Assembly (NCBI RefSeq): GCF_042643265.1 | Contig: NZ_JBHRRZ010000008.1 | Coordinates: 1 to 64,000, forward strand | DNA from: Virgibacillus_O sediminis | Lineage (GTDB): Bacteria; Bacillota; Bacilli; Bacillales; Amphibacillaceae | Reading direction: 5' to 3' | Length of the DNA: 64,000 nt | Part shown: positions 62,311-64,000 of the stretch, in pieces | Layout: every line of letters begins with the position of its first letter | Position numbering within the stretch: the first letter of the stretch is position 1 | Made by a program: the position numbers and the translations under genes | The notes under the pieces: model-generated | Databases searched by the model: none | What the model was told of the DNA's origin: nothing | Seen by the model: the letters and a program-made list of their open reading frames with translations, nothing else

Positions 62311-63006
62311 ATGATTCAAAAGAAATATGAAAACAGTGCAAAAGCTGTCGCAGATATTGAGAATGGTTCCACTGTTCTTGTAGGAGGATTTGGTGGAAGT
62401 GGTTTACCAACAGAGCTGATTACAGCTTTGATGGAACAGGGGGCGAAAAACTTAACAGTTGTTTCCAACAATATCGGAGCAGTCAGCGATGGAGTAGCGA
62501 AACTGATTAGTAACGGTCAAGTAAGTAAAATAATCTGTTCTTTCCCAGTCGGCCCACATGCCGAAGAACTTGTCCAGCTTCTTGAATCAGGGAGGATTGA
62601 ACTGGAATTGGTTCCTCAGGGAACACTGGCAGAGCGTATCCGTGCGGGCGGTGCTGGAGTTGGAGCTTTCTATACGCCGACAGGTGTGGAGACTGAACTC
62701 GGGGAAGGAAAAGAAGTTCGTGAAATTAATGGTAAAAAGCACCTGTTGGAATACGCGATTACAGGGGACTATGCATTAATCAAAGCTAATAAAGCGGATC
62801 GCTGGGGCAATCTTGTTTATAACAAGGCTCAACGCAATTTCAACCCCGTCATGGCCAGCGCTGCAACGATTACGATTGCCGAAGTGGAGGAGATTGTCGA
62901 AGTGGGAGAAATTAGTGCTGAAGAAATTGTTTCTCCAAGTATTTATGTTCACCGTCTGATTACGGTTGATACCAAGGAAGAAAGGAGAGTGGCGGGTAAT
63001 GAGTAA
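62311..63006 (+). CDS. 3-oxoacid CoA-transferase subunit A
   Basis: The 231-residue protein has the family signature VLVGGFGGSGLPTELITAL near 22 and the segment GDYALIKANKADRWGNLVY. It works with subunit B to transfer CoA from succinyl- or acetyl-CoA to a keto acid, as in PcaI or ScoA. AAAGGAGG precedes the ATG; it overlaps subunit B by eight bases. Confidence 0.92.
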   Translation: MIQKKYENSAKAVADIENGSTVLVGGFGGSGLPTELITALMEQGAKNLTVVSNNIGAVSDGVAKLISNGQVSKIICSFPVGPHAEELVQLLESGRIELELVPQGTLAERIRAGGAGVGAFYTPTGVETELGEGKEVREINGKKHLLEYAITGDYALIKANKADRWGNLVYNKAQRNFNPVMASAATITIAEVEEIVEVGEISAEEIVSPSIYVHRLITVDTKEERRVAGNE

Positions 63007-63694
63007 AAGTTACAAAGAGCTACAGGGTTGGAAAATGCCAGAGGTCGCAGTCCGTTTGTCTGAAGACATTGAAGAAGGTTGGTTTGTCAACCTTGGAATT
63101 GGTATTCCAACTATTGTAGCCGATGGGATTCCGGAAGGGAAGGAGGTTATTCTTCATAGTGAAAACGGAATTCTTGGTATTGGAGAAAAAGCTGAGGAGG
63201 GGGGAGAAGACCCAGACCTTGTAAACGCAGGAAAAGAACCTATTACATTGCTTCCAGGAGGGGGATTTTTTTCACAGGCTGAATCCTTTGCTATGATACG
63301 TGGAGGACATCTGGATGCTGCGGTACTTGGAGCCTATCAGGTATCCATGAATGGAGATGTGGCCAGTTGGAAATTGCCTGGAGCGTCCTTGGGACGTGTA
63401 GGTGGAGCAATGGATTTAGTAGTCGGAAGTAAGCGTGTCTTCATTATTATGAAACACTGTACTAGAGAAGGCGAAGCTAAAATTGTTGAAGAGTGCTCAT
63501 TTCCATTAACCGGAGCAAATTGTGTGGATCGTATTTATACGGATTTAGCAGTAATTGATGTTACAAATAAGGGTCTCGTCGTACGAGAACTGGCCCCCGG
63601 TATAGAGTTTGAAGATGTACAGGCCTTAACAGCAGCTCCCCTTCAAAAAAGTGATATCATATCAACTAGACATACAGAATATTCAGGAGGGTGA
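62999..63694 (+). CDS. 3-oxoacid CoA-transferase subunit B
   Basis: The 231-residue subunit carries the catalytic Glu in LHSENGILGIG near 50 and GGFFSQAESFAMIRGGHLD near 84. I chose the ATG at 62999, which overlaps the stop of subunit A, over a longer reading from 62966. The pair suggests that the pathway ends in a keto acid that is activated to its CoA ester. Confidence 0.92.
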   Translation: MSKSYKELQGWKMPEVAVRLSEDIEEGWFVNLGIGIPTIVADGIPEGKEVILHSENGILGIGEKAEEGGEDPDLVNAGKEPITLLPGGGFFSQAESFAMIRGGHLDAAVLGAYQVSMNGDVASWKLPGASLGRVGGAMDLVVGSKRVFIIMKHCTREGEAKIVEECSFPLTGANCVDRIYTDLAVIDVTNKGLVVRELAPGIEFEDVQALTAAPLQKSDIISTRHTEYSGG

Positions 63695-63699
63695 TTTAA

Positions 63700-64000
63700 A
63701 TGACTACCACTGCACAGAATATTGACCGATCTTCTTCTGTTCCGCTCTATAAACAAATAAAAGAAATATTGATTGCGGAAATACGAGAAGGTAAACTCGA
63801 TCCGGACCGTCCAATTAGTACAGAAGAGGAGCTTGTTCGCCGCTTCCGTGTGAGTCGGGCACCAGTTAGGCAGGCATTAAAGGATTTAGCTAATGAGGGG
63901 TATGTGTACCGGGAACGAGCGAAGGGCACCTTTCCGGTAAGAGACCTTCCTATACGTCCCCCTGGTCTCGAACTTGGAGGGCTCGTCGAATATCTTCGGA
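63700..64000 (+). CDS. GntR-family transcriptional regulator (partial)
   Basis: The visible 100 residues contain the GntR winged helix (VPLYKQIKEILIAEIREG, STEEELVRRFRVSRAPVRQA, YVYRERAKGTFPV) and the start of a HutC/UTRA-type effector domain. AGGAGGGTGA precedes the ATG, five bases after the CoA-transferase stop. The gene runs out of the window. It is a likely local regulator of the island. Confidence 0.88.
   Translation, partial: MTTTAQNIDRSSSVPLYKQIKEILIAEIREGKLDPDRPISTEEELVRRFRVSRAPVRQALKDLANEGYVYRERAKGTFPVRDLPIRPPGLELGGLVEYLR

Overview
The window comes from a low-GC Gram-positive of the Bacillaceae (Virgibacillus/Oceanobacillus-like; genus not determinable by eye). Evidence: a Bacillus-type rRNA/tRNA cluster, the gene order thiL-tsaE-tsaB-rimI-tsaD ... 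ABC-F ... rex ... ydiK-ydiL-groES-groEL that matches B. subtilis, a CIRCE operator, strong AGGAGG ribosome binding sites, and an FosB (bacillithiol-dependent) enzyme.

Region 1 (1-1.6 kb): the 3' end of a 23S rRNA, a 5S rRNA and 11 tRNAs. A single N at 1327 sits between a 16S-leader-like sequence and a 5S-tail-like sequence, so an entire rRNA operon is probably collapsed or misjoined there. Region 2 (1.8-12.9 kb): core chromosome. It holds thiL and the t6A-tRNA genes, a cluster of DnaA boxes downstream of tsaD, a RodA-type SEDS gene, an ABC-F protein, rex, ydiK/ydiL and groES-groEL.

Region 3 (about 12.9-43.4 kb): an integrative and conjugative element (ICE) inserted directly downstream of groEL. 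The left end carries a tyrosine integrase, an ImmA-like protease and an ImmR-like repressor transcribed leftward. A divergent operator/promoter region drives a rightward programme: a small HTH protein, a NusG-like protein with an interrupted NGN domain, a RecD2-like helicase and a RepL-like protein with palindromic iterons. Cargo follows (S66 peptidase, TPR protein, fosfomycin-resistance FosB), then a ParM/ParR segregation pair with ParM frameshifted. The transfer module encodes TcpC, TcpD, TcpE, VirB4, VirB6 and VirD4 homologues, a two-domain wall hydrolase, a RusA-like protein and a replication-relaxation-type protein. The right end carries Spo0E-like and Sda-like sporulation inhibitors and a type I toxin. 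Repeated short terminator hairpins with a common TATTTTTATG tail lie between the transfer genes. Together with the NusG-like protein they suggest control by processive antitermination.

Region 4 (43.7-64 kb): a truncated siderophore permease, ctaG, then a catabolic island. It has a LysR regulator, an M29/NicX-like protein, an FAD monooxygenase, an aromatic-acid MFS transporter, a decayed MetE-like gene, two metallo-beta-lactamase-fold hydrolases, a thiolase-fold/DUF35 pair, a CocE-type hydrolase, a two-subunit CoA transferase and a GntR regulator. Its most distinctive feature is a twice-present gene pair in which an intact phosphotriesterase-family enzyme is preceded by a paralogue that has lost the metal-binding residues. 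The two pairs share a cre-like 16-bp element upstream. The substrate cannot be read from the sequence; an aromatic or N-heterocyclic acid or a lactone/ester is the best guess.
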